From Actinostola sp. cb2023 (Eukaryota > Cnidaria > Anthozoa > Actiniaria > Actinostolidae): 64,000 bases of DNA. A program made the position numbers and the translations under genes. The notes under the pieces were generated by a model. The model saw only the letters and a program-made list of their open reading frames with translations. It had not been told where the DNA came from and did no database searches. The stretch lies in NCBI GenBank assembly GCA_033675265.1, contig JAUJYZ010001308.1:412501-476500 (forward strand). The letters run 5' to 3'. This document shows positions 20,701 to 31,390 of the stretch, piece by piece; within the stretch, counting starts at the first letter, position 1; each line of letters begins with the position of its first letter.

Positions 20701-21094
20701 AGCTAGTGTTCCCAAATCAGTGCCATCAGTTGTCGAAGATGATGGTCGTGCTAGTCTTATGGATGCCATTAGAAACACTGGTGGCAAGGGTGGTGTCACC
20801 CTTCGAAGTGCTAAAGAACGCAAACTGCAAAAGAAAGCAGAGAAGGAACAAGCAGCCATTTCCTCTTCTTCTGGTGGTGATTTTATGGGAGATCTGTTTG
20901 CCAAAATATCCATGAGACGAAAAGGAATTTCAGGGACGAAAGGAGAGAGGTCTAGCAGCGGAGGAGGTACAGCTGATGCTGCTACTGGAGGTGGCTCAGC
21001 TATGGACAAGATCTCTGCAATGATCCCAGCACCACCAAAAGCTGGTAGAGGAGCATCAGTGAGATCTATTGACAACGATGATTGGGATGCTTAG
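17773..21094 (+). CDS. WASHC1: WASH complex subunit 1 (actin nucleation promoting factor)
   Basis: Three exons: 17773-18527, 19065-19310 and 20703-21094, about 463 codons against 465 in human. The first ATG in frame is at 17773. Exon 1 holds the WASH homology domain (VPIILPSLRKEESI, VFSSAKYPAP, LLFNTTENPYKKYV, YLPDLPGIADDV). Exon 2 is the proline-rich linker. Exon 3 carries the WH2-connector-acidic tail (RASLMDAIRNTGGKGGVTLR, MRRKGISG, terminal DNDDWDA). Family knowledge: within the WASH complex it activates Arp2/3 on endosomes for cargo sorting. Odd point: exon 2 does not stay open. The frame entering from exon 1 meets TGA at 19269-19271, while the frame needed for exon 3 starts inside the proline codons, so about one base is in excess near the C7 run at 19209-19216. 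An AATAAA lies at 21124. A sequencing error or a broken allele are both possible. Confidence 0.93.
18664..18964. mobile_element. Foldback element in WASHC1 intron 1
   Basis: Ends read CATGTGAAAGGGGTGGGGAT and, at the right, ATCCCCACCCCTTTCACAT. The interior includes TTAATTTGCACCCCTAAAAG and repeated 'accagataccattctaaaac' type words. A second copy in reverse orientation lies at 55560-55886. Confidence 0.75.
19731..20206. mobile_element. TTAA-flanked MITE in WASHC1 intron 2
   Basis: Ends TTAAGTAGCGTTC...AAGAACGATA and TATCGTTCTTACGCAGAACGCTACTTAA mirror each other, with TTAA at both ends. The interior is AT-rich and has no ORF. Confidence 0.7.
20216..20427. repeat. Imperfect palindrome in WASHC1 intron 2
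   Basis: CCCCCAAAAGACATTGTTGTGG...ACTAATTTTCG on the left is mirrored by CGAAAATTAGTAAAATCAGC and CCACAAAAATGCCC on the right. Probably a decayed foldback element. Confidence 0.5.
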
Positions 21095-21182
21095 TTTTCT
21101 TGCTGTACATTTTATCTCCAAGCAATAAACAAGGCCCAGTTACACCATGAAACTTTCATGTGAAGCTTGTATTGCAACCATA

Positions 21183-22050
21183 TTAAGGGTGGACTAACAT
21201 ATTTATTTCGACTGTTGCTAAGGAAAATTTGAAACCTCAAAAAAATCGTAAAATTCAAAGAGAAGAGAAGGGACTTATAGGAAGTGATTGTAAGGGAGAA
21301 AGCTTTGTCATAGCCTGACGTCACCAAATTACGTCACAATGACATCATCAAAACAGAAAACGCTCTTTTTTTCCAAGGATTTATAAGATACTGTAAATCT
21401 ATGATTATACACTTGTTCTACAACACAATGAGCAGACAACTGAGCATGGATTTGGTATTTAAATGAAAAATGATTTTTTTATGGACGTTTTTCGAGCTGT
21501 TTTTAAGGATTAAATTCCATAACTTGTCATATTGTCTTCAGTTTTGAAAAAGCATGCTCAACAATGTTGACTAGGTCGTTGTTGATATTCTAGGTTAGAA
21601 AAAAATAACCCTCAGTGAACGTGCTCGGAAATTTTGAAGGTTTTTGAAAACGAGAATCTGCGCATGCGCAGTGAAGTCTTGTTAAATTTACCGTTCTTTT
21701 TCAGCATTGAATTGATGGATTTCGGAAAAGAATCCTACGAAAATGTTTAGACAGTTCTCTATTCTGTCATTTGGCATAAAAATTATTATGCAGCAAAGAC
21801 GTTTTGATTTTCCTGTTGTACCCAAGCAGGAGATGCGCGAATTTTATGACTTTCAATTCATAAATTGTATGCTTGCTCATTTCCGCTAAAACGAAATTTA
21901 AAACCCCTAGAGAGAAGTAGGATGTTTAACAAGGCTATAAAATATCAAAATTTCAGAAAAAAATCCTCAACAAAGCTAAAGAATTGAAGACATGTAAAAC
22001 CCCATAGCAACGCGGTTGCATAGTAACAAAATATGTTAGTCCACCCTTAA
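21183..22050. mobile_element. TTAA-flanked foldback element, 0.87 kb
   Basis: Terminal TTAAGGGTGGACTAACATAT at the left and its exact complement at 22031-22050. The interior has no recognisable ORF. It begins about 60 bp after the WASHC1 poly(A) signal. Confidence 0.75.
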
Positions 22051-23169
22051 CATCCCCAGTAATATCTAGTCAACTACTTGGAACAATTTGGAAACTTTTT
22101 TCGGCCGACAGTTTTATGAAAGGTCAACTTGTATGTACTCATGCAAGGGGATGCAATGATAAGAAATGAAGAATTTCATCATGTAACGTTCTCCTTTTGC
22201 TTGTTGAAAAACTTCAGACCAATCAGGAACCTGGTGAATAGTATTTTTGAGACTTCTGATTGAGTTTCAACTGTATTAAAATAATAATAATTTTTAATAA
22301 ACACTTTTGCAAGAGAATAGGCAACTTGCATGATGGCGTCACATACTACAAGTACCAGAATGCTTTGCCCATTTTCTTTTGTTAGATAATTAGCACCAAT
22401 TGTCTTACTATTCTCATGAGGGAATAAAAATCTGAATAAGATAAAATATTCCCAAAGCATTCTGGTAGTTGTAGTAAAACAACGACATCATGCAAGTCGC
22501 CTATTACAGTGTTATGTGCCGGGTATGTTATGTGATGCAATGCTGCAGGTGAAAGATCTTGTATAACTGGACCTTGACATCAATTATACAAAATTGTTCT
22601 ACATTAAATTCAGAAATGACACATTATTATTATTCAAAATCTGCATGACAAAGAAAACAAAATGAAAAATAGTTTTATAGATTTCATGTAATAAAGCTTT
22701 TGTATATAATCAAGGTTCATGATCAATGATACGTAGGAGACTTACATTGTTATAAATAAAAGTATCAAAAAAACTTGTAGATTGCTTTGTTATCCTGGAG
22801 AATGATGCCTGGAACAGGGCACCAGAGCGTGCTGCCATAACTGATTTTTCCCTTCACTACGTGTATCAATCAGTTCATTGTAAGATCTCTAAACCCTTTT
22901 GCTACTGGATTGGTCGATCGATGAATCAATATGTAGATGAATTGTTATGGTTATTTTGAAAATTAGTGATACAGCATTAGTATGCAAGGTTCTTACACCA
23001 AGGTCATAACATATTGTGAATAAAATAATCATCAACAGAAAGCTAGTGTAGCCATTAGAAGAACTGAACTTCATAGATTTATCATAGTTCATCTTGTATT
23101 TTTACGAGCTATTGCTCTGACGTTAACGTGGATAAATAAATGATTGATTGATTGATTGCCTTGTTATAA
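22051..23169. other. Intergenic DNA, nothing recognised
   Basis: AT-rich sequence with no exon-like ORF. Inverted words around 22315-22345 and 22455-22502 (CATTCTGG...GTAGT, GCAACTTGCATGATG) hint at another small palindrome. Confidence 0.4.
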
Positions 23170-23481
23170 CACAGGTAGCCCAAGCTGTGGACTTGTGGCG
23201 AGATTTACAGTAAATGTATGGAGCTTCGTATGGAGCTTCACAACGAACTTTGAAAACTGTACCTTCCCTAATTTTAGGGTAACTCAGGGACTATTAGTAA
23301 CTCTCTCAAAATCGATCGGAATGGCTCCAACCCTCACACAATTCCAAAGGACAACACAATAAACAAGTAGGACTACTTTGAGGGTTTGTAGAAGTTTATT
23401 TAGACGGTTTCAAAGTTTGCTGTGAAGCTCCATACATTTACTGTAAATCTCACCACAAGTCCACAGCTTGGGCTACCTGTG
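23170..23481. mobile_element. MITE with CACAGGTAGCCCAAGC ends
   Basis: Arms of about 80 bp; the ends are CACAGGTAGCCCAAGCTG and the complement. Flanks GTTATAA and GTTATGC agree at five of seven positions, a decayed target duplication. Same family as 23784-24238 and 56960-57097. Confidence 0.8.
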
Positions 23482-23783
23482 GTTATGCACCATCTGGGAA
23501 TAAAGGTTTTCATCACAAACTTGATGGAGAGGGCAATGTGATGCAAGATTTTCTTATGCAAAGTTTTTCAAGTAATCGACTGGTGCTTCTGAACACCGTG
23601 ATACTGGATATTCTGATTGCTAAATAACATCACACTGACAGTTTACAACTGGCTGATCAAACACTTAAAGGTAGTTTGGGACCTCTGCTGCTGTGCATCC
23701 ATTCTGCACATCTTTTCATTTAAAAAAATCATCCAACCTTTACCAAAAATGTTGTAATTTTCTCACTATTTCCGTGGTTAAAT

Positions 23784-24238
23784 CACAGGGAGCCCAAGCT
23801 CATTATCTGTGAAGACCGATGTTTAATTTGCATATTTACAGTTTATGTATGTGGCTTTAAAACATCCCTCTGTATTTCAAGATTTTTCGTAAATAATAAA
23901 ACTTTTTTTCCACTAATGTGTTTAAGTAAGTAAGTAAGACTTTATTTAAAGAGGGTAACACATGACAGTATAGAAGTAACTGATAAACTTGTGGCCCTAA
24001 CAAAAACTCAAAAAGAAAATGGCTTTTTTCACAAAAACATTTTTCACAAAAACGCTAATGGCGCTGAAATGCCGTCACAGCATCGAAAGTAGTAAGAACA
24101 ACACATTAGTGAAAAAAAAGTTTTATTATTTACGAAAAATCTTGAAATACGGAGGGATGTTTTAAAGCCACATACATTTACTGTAAATATGCAAATTAAA
24201 CAACGGTCTTCACAGATAATGAGCTTGGGCTCCCTGTG
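23784..24238. mobile_element. MITE with CACAGGGAGCCCAAGC ends and perfect 7-bp duplication
   Basis: Arms exceed 110 bp. Flanked by GTTAAAT at 23777-23783 and again at 24239-24245. The interior carries a GTAAGTAAGTAAG tract and no ORF. Confidence 0.88.
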
Positions 24239-24406
24239 GTTAAATGTGACTTTTTGCCCAACACACTTTTCCCTCTGGTGAAACTAGCACTGTACTGAGT
24301 TATCTTACTAAATCCATAACAGTTATTTGTTTATGTTCAATATTAGAAAAAATGTTGAAAAATTATTGTATTCTTTAGACAAAATTTAATGCATGTTTTT
24401 ATAATA

Positions 24407-24938
24407 CAGTGGAATCTTAGCGCAGGCTATGGAACCTCTACTTTGGGACACCTCTATTCAGGGGACACCTCCATTAAGGGGACACTTTTCCAGGTCCCGG
24501 GAAAACACTCATATAATCTTTGTATTTACCACCTCTATTAAAGGGACACCTCTATTAAGGAGACGGGACACTTTTGGAGCATCCTGAGTGCTATTTTATA
24601 ATAATATACAGTACATGAAAAAAATAATGATTCTGATTGGCTAATAAGGTAATTTATACGCTGCAGTGCACTTGAATTGCAAAAGTAATTGTCTGTAAAA
24701 AATTTCATGAATATTGTAAAATACCTGGCTAAACTAATCTATGTACAAAGTCAAATCGCAATTTATACAGTCCAAAGTTGCTGTTGTAAGCTTAAATCAT
24801 GCTGATTGTTGAATAAATAAATGGCTGCATTCCAAGTAAAGAAAACAGGCATTTTTGTTTAGGTGGTTAATTATTAACAAACCCCGCCCAACCTCTATTC
24901 CTGGTCCTGAGGGTGTCCCCTTAATAGAGGTTCCACTG
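24407..24938. mobile_element. Tc1/mariner-type MITE (pogo-like ends), TA target
   Basis: Ends CAGTGGAATCTT / AATAGAGGTTCCACTG, flanked by TA on both sides. Internal sub-repeats of the type GGGACACCTCTATTAAGG occur near both ends. CAGT ends with TA duplication are characteristic of Tc1/mariner/pogo elements; no transposase is present. Confidence 0.75.
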
Positions 24939-26046
24939 TAATAATAATAAATAAATAATTAATAAATAATAATAAAGTGTTTACCCTCTTGAAATAAAGT
25001 TATTATTATTATTATTATAAAGTATTTATTCTTAGAGTGCTGTTTTCCAAGGTTCAAGAGTGCTGTACAATAATAATATCAGAAAATATAATACAATGAT
25101 TTTGCCCCATAAACTTCCTCAGTCTACTCCCCTTCAATCGGAAATGGAGTCTGTAAACCCTCTTTTTATTCCATATTTTAACTTCAACTATAAAGTTTTT
25201 TTAGTGGTAAAAGTTTGGGGATAAATGATGGGTCCCGAAACTACCTTGATATCAGTGGCCCCCAAAATACAAATACTGTAACCATTGTCAATAATGATGG
25301 CTGAATGTGCCATCGATATGGTCATAAGGGATTGCACAATAACAGAACACTACTTTCATGTTAAATATTTACTGAAAACGTTGTCAGTATCTGGACAGTA
25401 CTGGTTACAATCTATTCACACAATTGAATTACTGCACTAAGCACAAATGGCATTTTTGATGAAACATGCGTTAACTAGAAGAAATTTACACTAAAACAAA
25501 GAAAATTCATTTGGACTTAAAATGATCAACACTCCTCATACAGGTTTTACGTATCGTTTCTTATCCGATGTTCGGATTACACGTCAGACAACAATACCCA
25601 ATCGATGGGGTTGAGTTCAGATCATGGCTATTTTGACGACATGTCATGACCTAATGACCAAGCCGTCATGTATGAATATACAGAACGTATGCAGTTCGAT
25701 TAGAGTTACGGCAATGTTTCCATTTGGATTAGAAGAAGTTCGAACGTTTTCTTGAGCGCTTTTTAAAATGACATGCTCAACTAACTGTAAGCTATTTCGT
25801 TAGTTCGGAAATTAGTCTTGAAATTAGTTGGTCATGTCAAATTATTAAAGCATTATTGCATCTGATAATAAGCTCACTAGTAAAATAAAAATTAGAACCA
25901 ACAAACGATAAGTGAGTTATTAAAGAGGATTTATTACATACACTAACCCTGATGTTACAAGTTAGATGTGACTACAATCAACTTTGTCCTCTATAGTTTT
26001 TTTCGACAGTCCATGTTTTTTTTTGTGATTTTTGTGATCATGATCT
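24939..26046. other. Intergenic DNA 3' of the C/EBP gene
   Basis: It starts with an AAT/ATT-rich microsatellite (24941-25022). No gene recognised. A TTTATT at about 25929-25934 gives AATAAA on the minus strand, about 115 bp beyond the C/EBP stop codon, and is the likely poly(A) signal of that gene. Confidence 0.5.
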
Positions 26047-27003
26047 TTACGAAGAATGACCAACAGAAGATGCCATTCCTTGTGCCAAAATAGCTCTTGC
26101 TAATGCCTGGTCTTTGAAGATGGAAGGGTTTGAGAAGAGACCACGAAGTGCATTGAGCTCCTTAGTGAGATGATCAACCCTCGAATGAAGACGATCGTTC
26201 TCCTCTGTGAGCTCCTCGACTTTCATCACTGTATCGACGAACTTTTTCTTGGTCTTGAAGCGGCTTTTGCGTACTGCAATGTTGTTCCTTTCTCGCTTCA
26301 TACGATACTCATCGGTTTGTTTCTCAGGCATACGCTTGCTAGAGCTGTGTTTTCGCGAGCTACGCGAAGATGGTGCTTTCAGCTGGGATGATGGAAGCTT
26401 CTTATGATGGCCATCCTTTAGAGGTTTTCCATTATCAAATGACATGATCGGTTTTTGGTAACCATCTTTAGGTTCTGACTTGACGACTAAATTGGGATAT
26501 CTACAAGAATCTTTAACTACTTCTACTTGCTTCTCTTCGACTTCGTTACTTTTGTGGGAACGGGGTAGGTACTTGCACAGGTCATCTGGGTTTGTGCTGA
26601 GTGCGGCTGGATCCAGATAAGATGTTAAATCGATCGAGAAGTCACTAATGCACGAATCATCGAGGCTTGATGTTGGAGATGGAATATCATCAAACAATTC
26701 TGAGCAAGGTGAACTTGCGGCTGACCAATCTCCAGATTCATACAGATCAAGAACATCCATGTCGTCGCATATTGGGCTCAGATTATATGGATCTTGCTCG
26801 AACTTCAGGTCCAGTCCGGTAGGGAAAAGGAGAGGGATATCGAAATCCTTGAAAGGAGGAATGTTGGCGACTTGTCCGGTTAACTTTAAAATAAAAGGGT
26901 AAAAACCCTTCGACTCGTTGCTTGTTGTAGCGCGCTTTCGTGAAGACGTACAAAAAGAGACCGAGATGGGTTGGGAACGAACTTTTGTCGCTGACACTCT
27001 CAT
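26047..27003 (-). CDS. C/EBP-family bZIP transcription factor
   Basis: Intronless, 318 codons from the ATG at 27003. The C-terminal bZIP domain is unmistakable: basic region at about residues 231-256 (RERNNIAVRKSRFKTKKK, with the N-x(2)-AVRKSR core typical of C/EBP) and a leucine zipper at about 258-290 (VEELTEENDRLHSRVDHLTK, then ELNALRGLF). The N-terminus has acidic activation-like segments (DDMDVLDLYESGDW; DFSIDLTSYLDP) and a Ser/Arg/Lys-rich linker. VKSEPKD at about 174-180 is a possible SUMO acceptor. Family knowledge: these proteins bind DNA as dimers at TTGCGCAA-like sites in the nucleus. The absence of introns is usual for the family. Which paralogue (alpha, beta, gamma type) it corresponds to cannot be decided here. 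Confidence 0.93.
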   Translation of the reverse strand: MRVSATKVRSQPISVSFCTSSRKRATTSNESKGFYPFILKLTGQVANIPPFKDFDIPLLFPTGLDLKFEQDPYNLSPICDDMDVLDLYESGDWSAASSPCSELFDDIPSPTSSLDDSCISDFSIDLTSYLDPAALSTNPDDLCKYLPRSHKSNEVEEKQVEVVKDSCRYPNLVVKSEPKDGYQKPIMSFDNGKPLKDGHHKKLPSSQLKAPSSRSSRKHSSSKRMPEKQTDEYRMKRERNNIAVRKSRFKTKKKFVDTVMKVEELTEENDRLHSRVDHLTKELNALRGLFSNPSIFKDQALARAILAQGMASSVGHSS

Positions 27004-27087
27004 GGCTTCCTTCCATATTTAGGCATAGCTGATTGCGAATACAGCCTATGATTGGCTGATTGATAGGTGAGTTACTCTAGGTGACAG

Positions 27088-27095
27088 TGACGTCA
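27088..27095. promoter_or_regulatory. Perfect CRE palindrome TGACGTCA upstream of C/EBP
   Basis: A full TGACGTCA lies 85 bp upstream of the C/EBP start codon, next to ATTGGCTGATTGATAGG (inverted CCAAT). Placement fits a proximal promoter bound by CREB/ATF; binding is inferred. Confidence 0.55.
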
Positions 27096-27182
27096 TCTAC
27101 TTAAGTTATGTAGGGAGGGGTGAAGTACCTTTTGACGTCTGCCTTCAAACGAGTCCGTTCGGAACGCCCCCAAGGTTACGGG

Positions 27183-27209
27183 CACGTGACCTGACTTTAC
27201 GGGCACGTG
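27183..27209. promoter_or_regulatory. Two CACGTG E-boxes in a direct repeat
   Basis: CACGTG at 27183-27188 and 27204-27209 lie within a duplicated TTACGGGCACGTGACCTGAC word, about 180-205 bp upstream of the C/EBP start. Candidate USF/MITF/MYC-type sites. Confidence 0.45.
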
Positions 27210-27750
27210 ACCTGACTATATTACTTCGTTACGGCCCGGTGGCCAGGTCAAGCAGAGCAGGAACGCTCATAAATCAATATCCGTCTCCTTTACAGCCGTC
27301 CCGCAACGCTCTCTATCCTCAAGTATCTGGGAGAGGAAAATAATGGGAAAAGAAAGACAAACATTTTTTATTCTTATTTTCTGTATTTTTACTTGAAAAG
27401 GATAGAAAAATATTGTGGTTCAATCTGTTTGAGCGTCAGAAACAAACAACAGAAAAAAACACAGGTTTTGAGCGGGAAACAGATGTTGGGCTGTGAATTA
27501 ATTTTAAGACAACAGTTTTCAGTTACTTCTCTGTTATATTTTTATTTTTCATTCCATTTTGTTTCTATTTTCCTTGCTAAAAATTCCATTTGCTCTACTG
27601 TAGCAATATGTAGTTTTCTATTTTCATGTCTTTGACAACTTTTAATATTATTACATCTTTCCAAAAGTAATAATAATACTAATAGTATCTTTGATATTTG
27701 TCTTTTATATTAAAAATAATAATTTATAGAGGCAGCTTTTCCTCATCATT
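27210..27750. other. Intergenic DNA between C/EBP and MOGAT2-like genes
   Basis: AT-rich, no gene recognised. It contains the 5' flank of the C/EBP gene and the 3' flank of the MOGAT2-like gene, which are tandem on the minus strand. Confidence 0.45.
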
Positions 27751-29164
27751 TCAGCAGAATTCAAGATGTGTATCTTCTGCAATGCCATATTTAGTTTTGT
27801 GGTCTTCAAAAACCTTTTCCAAGCCTTGTAGATATTGCTGATGGAAACTATTGATTTCTTCTTGTGTTGGGTTGAGGACTTTGTTCACCTTGATTGGAGT
27901 TCCAACTGAAATAAAAAGTTACATGGCCCTCAAAACACATTTATAATGAAAATCATCAATACAATACGAATTGAACACCACTGGACTCTCAAGCATCTCG
28001 AGCATGTAGAGACTGTAGAATATATAAAGTAAGTCACCCAGAAAATGCTGGTATCAAACCCATTAGACTGGATCAAAGTGACAATTAAACCATTCAGACG
28101 TGCACTACAGGATCCATCAACATTACTATACTAGTAATCCTTACCAACAGTATTGACAGGTTTCCTGTGGGGTAAGAAGCCAAATGTGTACTGGAATATA
28201 CCACGACCATGAAATATAGGCGGTGCAAATCCAATTACATTCTTTACTTTTGTCTGCCACTGACGTAGTTGGGACCCACTTGGATTTTGTACTTGGGTGT
28301 AGAGATCATTCTCTCCAAATGAGTATACAGGTACCAAAGATGCTCTGAAAAGATCAAAGGATTGCGAAATTACTTCAATCATGTATTACAACGCAAACTA
28401 ATTAAGCCGAGTTCTTTAATCCTATTATTGTTTTGCCAGTAATTGTGACACTTGTATTGTTTACTAATCTCATTAGCATTCTGTCTGTCTAGCCATATTT
28501 ACCCATTTTTCAAAGCCATTTTGATGAAACCTTTTCTGTTTTTTAGAGTTAATTTAAAGTTTCCAGGGTGTGCATCTAAGGATTCTGAAGCTCCTCCAAC
28601 TACAAGAACAGCTGCTTGACCCGTACCCATTCTTTGCAAAATGTACTCGATACTTTCCTTTTCCACGGAACAGACACCAAATGACATAAAATATTCTCTG
28701 GTTCCAGGGAAGCTCACATTTCCAGACAGAGTCAAGAGATGAGGAGTAATTCCAGGAAATTTTGATGAAAATCCGGTACCCTCTCCACAGAAATTTCCGA
28801 TGGCTCCGAGGCCCATGATACCATGTGGATGATAGCCTATAATGTAGTTTTCCTTGGGATCCAAATCGGCTGTTTTGATCAGACTGATGGGAAAGAAATC
28901 ACAAAAGTATTTCCATACTTTGACATTACGACACCATGATACCATACGTCCTCCACGGCTTGGGCGATTGTAGTTTAGTATATACGTCCATCCAAAATAA
29001 AGCAGAGCCAAGAGAGTCGTAAAAGGTATCACCAGAAGAATTGCAAACAAGGCACAACCGACTATGTGGCCTAATAAAAAAGAATTGACTATTAACATCA
29101 CTCCTAAAGTTTGAAGCCGCCTTTGAAGCGGGATATTCACAGGAGCCCAATCTATCACAGCCAT
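27751..29164 (-). CDS. MOGAT2: Monoacylglycerol O-acyltransferase 2-like (DGAT2 family)
   Basis: Three exons, 28503-29164, 28145-28344 and 27751-27905, with phases matching and 338 residues in total (human MOGAT2 has 334). The start is the ATG at 29164. Landmarks: N-terminal hydrophobic hairpin at about residues 20-65, FFPISLIKTADLDP, the catalytic-site HPHG at 112-115, the substrate-interface PGTREYF, RNRKGFIKMAL-type segment (here LKNRKGFIKMALKNG), SFGEND, FHGRGIFQYTFG and the terminal HLEFC, as in MOGAT/DGAT2 proteins. Family knowledge: it transfers acyl-CoA to mono- or diacylglycerol at the ER in triacylglycerol synthesis. MOGAT1/2/3 and DGAT2 cannot be separated rigorously; similarity felt highest to MOGAT2. 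Confidence 0.92.
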
Positions 29165-30350
29165 TATCGTTGCTTTCTTTCCAAGAAGATTTGTACCAAG
29201 GCCTGTTCAAGCGTCACTTTATAATGACACTGTGTTTATAGTGTACAGGGGGGTCTTGACTCCATCTCCTGTCGACCCTTTCCTCTTGAAGACGTCTCGA
29301 ATATGACATGGAATTTTCGTATTGAACGGCGTATTCAGTTTATTTTATGCGATTTAAAGCTCGAACTTATAAGTAAAGTTTATATCTTCAAAGCGGAGAC
29401 CTGTTGCTCATTCTTACCACTCAAACCCTCCCCGGTGAATACAATATTTGTATGTGATAATTCCCCTCCTGGGCAATACTGTTGTTTGTTCACGGTTCAA
29501 AGTCCAGTTATCATTAGGCAAACTTTGCACACCATGAGTCGGAAGTATAGTCGTACACGATCCTGTTCATCTGCATTTTGAAAACGAAAATAAATATTTC
29601 GATTTTGTCAAGACATTTTTCATTCCGTCTTCAATTTAGCAATGGTATATTATTACAAAGTCCAGTCTCAGCACGTCAGGCAGCCACTGTCAAAGGTTCA
29701 AGTCATTTTGAGTTGCCAAATCTAGTAGCATGTGACCTTCATTGACAGGTCGTCATAGGAAGTGATTTACTGTAACGTCATAGAGTTGTTTACGTAAATT
29801 TTCGTATGTATATATGAGTGGGAAACCTACGGTACCGTGACACTTAAATGGCTTCCTTTCTGAACCAATCACAAAGCGTGCAGATACGGTACATCTCATC
29901 CAATCAAACTCTTTCAATACGGCACGACACGGTACCGTAATTTTCCCACTCATACGAAAACGACTCTAATGTATTTCTTATATGGAGTAAATTATTTAAA
30001 AAAGTGATTTTGTCAATGTTTTTTTTGTCACACCTTTAGAATTCTAATAAACAGCAAAACCTAGTAAAATATTAAATTCAGAAAATAACATTTTATTGAG
30101 TTCAGCTTTTATTTCAAGGATATATTTATTTTAAAACTAAATATTTATAATATAGATAGTAGTCTAGCTAGATACCATAGATTAATTACAAAGTTATGCA
30201 ATGATTTTTAGTTGTATACCATGGAATATCCCATGCATCGAGCCACAGGCCTTTCTTCTTTATCCCACTCCATAGAAAATATCAGAAATTGCACATCATT
30301 GCATCATGGGAAGGTGGAAGTGTGGAATACCACTGAATATGCAATGCAAA
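29165..30350. other. Intergenic DNA between MOGAT2-like and SLC35B2
   Basis: No gene recognised; the ORF at 29303-29581 lacks coding signs. It contains a palindrome at 29802-29958 whose arms share GAGTGGGAAA, ACGGTACCGTG and the complements. Confidence 0.45.
29802..29958. repeat. Palindrome containing ACGGTACCGT in both arms
   Basis: Left arm CGTATGTATATATGAGTGGG then ACGGTACCGTG; right arm CACGGTACCGTAATTTTCCC then ACTCATACG. Loop about 70 bp. Probably a small foldback element. Confidence 0.55.
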
Positions 30351-30351
30351 C

Positions 30352-31252
30352 TGCTCTCTGATTGGCTGTAATTTCTATGTGGGATAAAATGCCCTCTGAT
30401 TGGCTGTATTTTCTATGATGTGGGATAAAATGCTCTCTGATTGGCTGTATTTTCTATGATGTAGGATAAAATGCCTTCTGATTGGCTGTATTTTCTATGA
30501 TATAGGATAAAATGCCTAATTCTGATTGGCTGTATTTTCTATGATGTGGGATAAAATGCTCTCTGATTGGCTGTATTTTCTATGTGGGATAAAATGCCTT
30601 CTGATTGGCTGTATTTTCTATGTGGGATAAAATGCTCTCTGATTTGCTGTATTTTCTATGATGCCTTCTGATTGGCTGTATTTTCTGTGGGATAAAATGA
30701 CTTCTGATTGGCTGTATTTTCTATGTGGGATAAAATGCCTTCTGATTGGCTGTATTTTCTATGATGGGGGGGGGGGGGGGGTACTCCAATATATGGGCTA
30801 TACCGTGACGTGCTGCTGGACAGGGTATGGTTTTTGGCCACTCTGTCCTGAACAGGGTATATAATTTTATGTGAGTCTGTCCTAAACAGTGTATGGGAAT
30901 GCACGATTGTCATCGCTAAATATGGTTTTATCTGGTATTTAGCCATCCGAGACGTTTGCCAGTCTTTAGCAGGTCATCAGTCAACATAAAATACGTTAAA
31001 ATTGTGTAAAAGAAGAGTGTGTATTTTGACCTGTGTCCTAAACAGGGTCCTAAAATAGAGGGTGTTGTCCTAGACAGGGTAGGTATTTTAGATGTTTTTG
31101 TCCTAAACAGGGTCAGGGATTCAAACCCTCAGCGGCACCCCTATACCCAAAAGTACCCCCCCCCCCCCCCCCCCCCCCGGGATAAAATGCCCTCTGATTG
31201 GCTTTTCTATGATGTGGCATGGGATAAAATGCCCTCTGATTGGCTGTATTTT
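30352..31252. repeat. Array of about 12 units containing TCTGATTGGCTG, split by a MITE
   Basis: Units of 36-45 bp of the type TCTGATTGGCTGTATTTTCT followed by ATGTGGGATAAAATGCC repeat from 30352 to about 30760 and resume at 31180-31252. Each contains ATTGG, the inverse of a CCAAT box, in a favourable NF-Y context. The element at 30765-31179 interrupts the array. It lies 3' of SLC35B2. Confidence 0.85.
30765..31179. mobile_element. G-tract-terminated MITE inserted in the CCAAT-like array
   Basis: Left end is a run of about 16 G followed by GTACTCCAATATATGGGCTA; right end CCTATACCCAAAAGTACC followed by about 20 C. The interior has repeated TGTCCTAAACAGGGT words. Same class as 313-656. Confidence 0.8.
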
Positions 31253-31390
31253 CCACTGTACAATTCTAATATTACATGCATGTAACATACCATATTTAGT
31301 TATTTCTACATTCCAGTGTTCTCTGTTTTTGAGTAAACATCTGTCTAATGTTTGTTTGTGCTATATGTTTACCAATGAAACTGGTATCAA

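Noticed and set aside
26170..26902. Plus-strand ORFs opposite the C/EBP gene
   Set aside because: Shadows of the real minus-strand coding sequence.
30656..31285. ORFs across the CCAAT-like array and MITE
   Set aside because: Run through homopolymers and repeat units; no coding signal.
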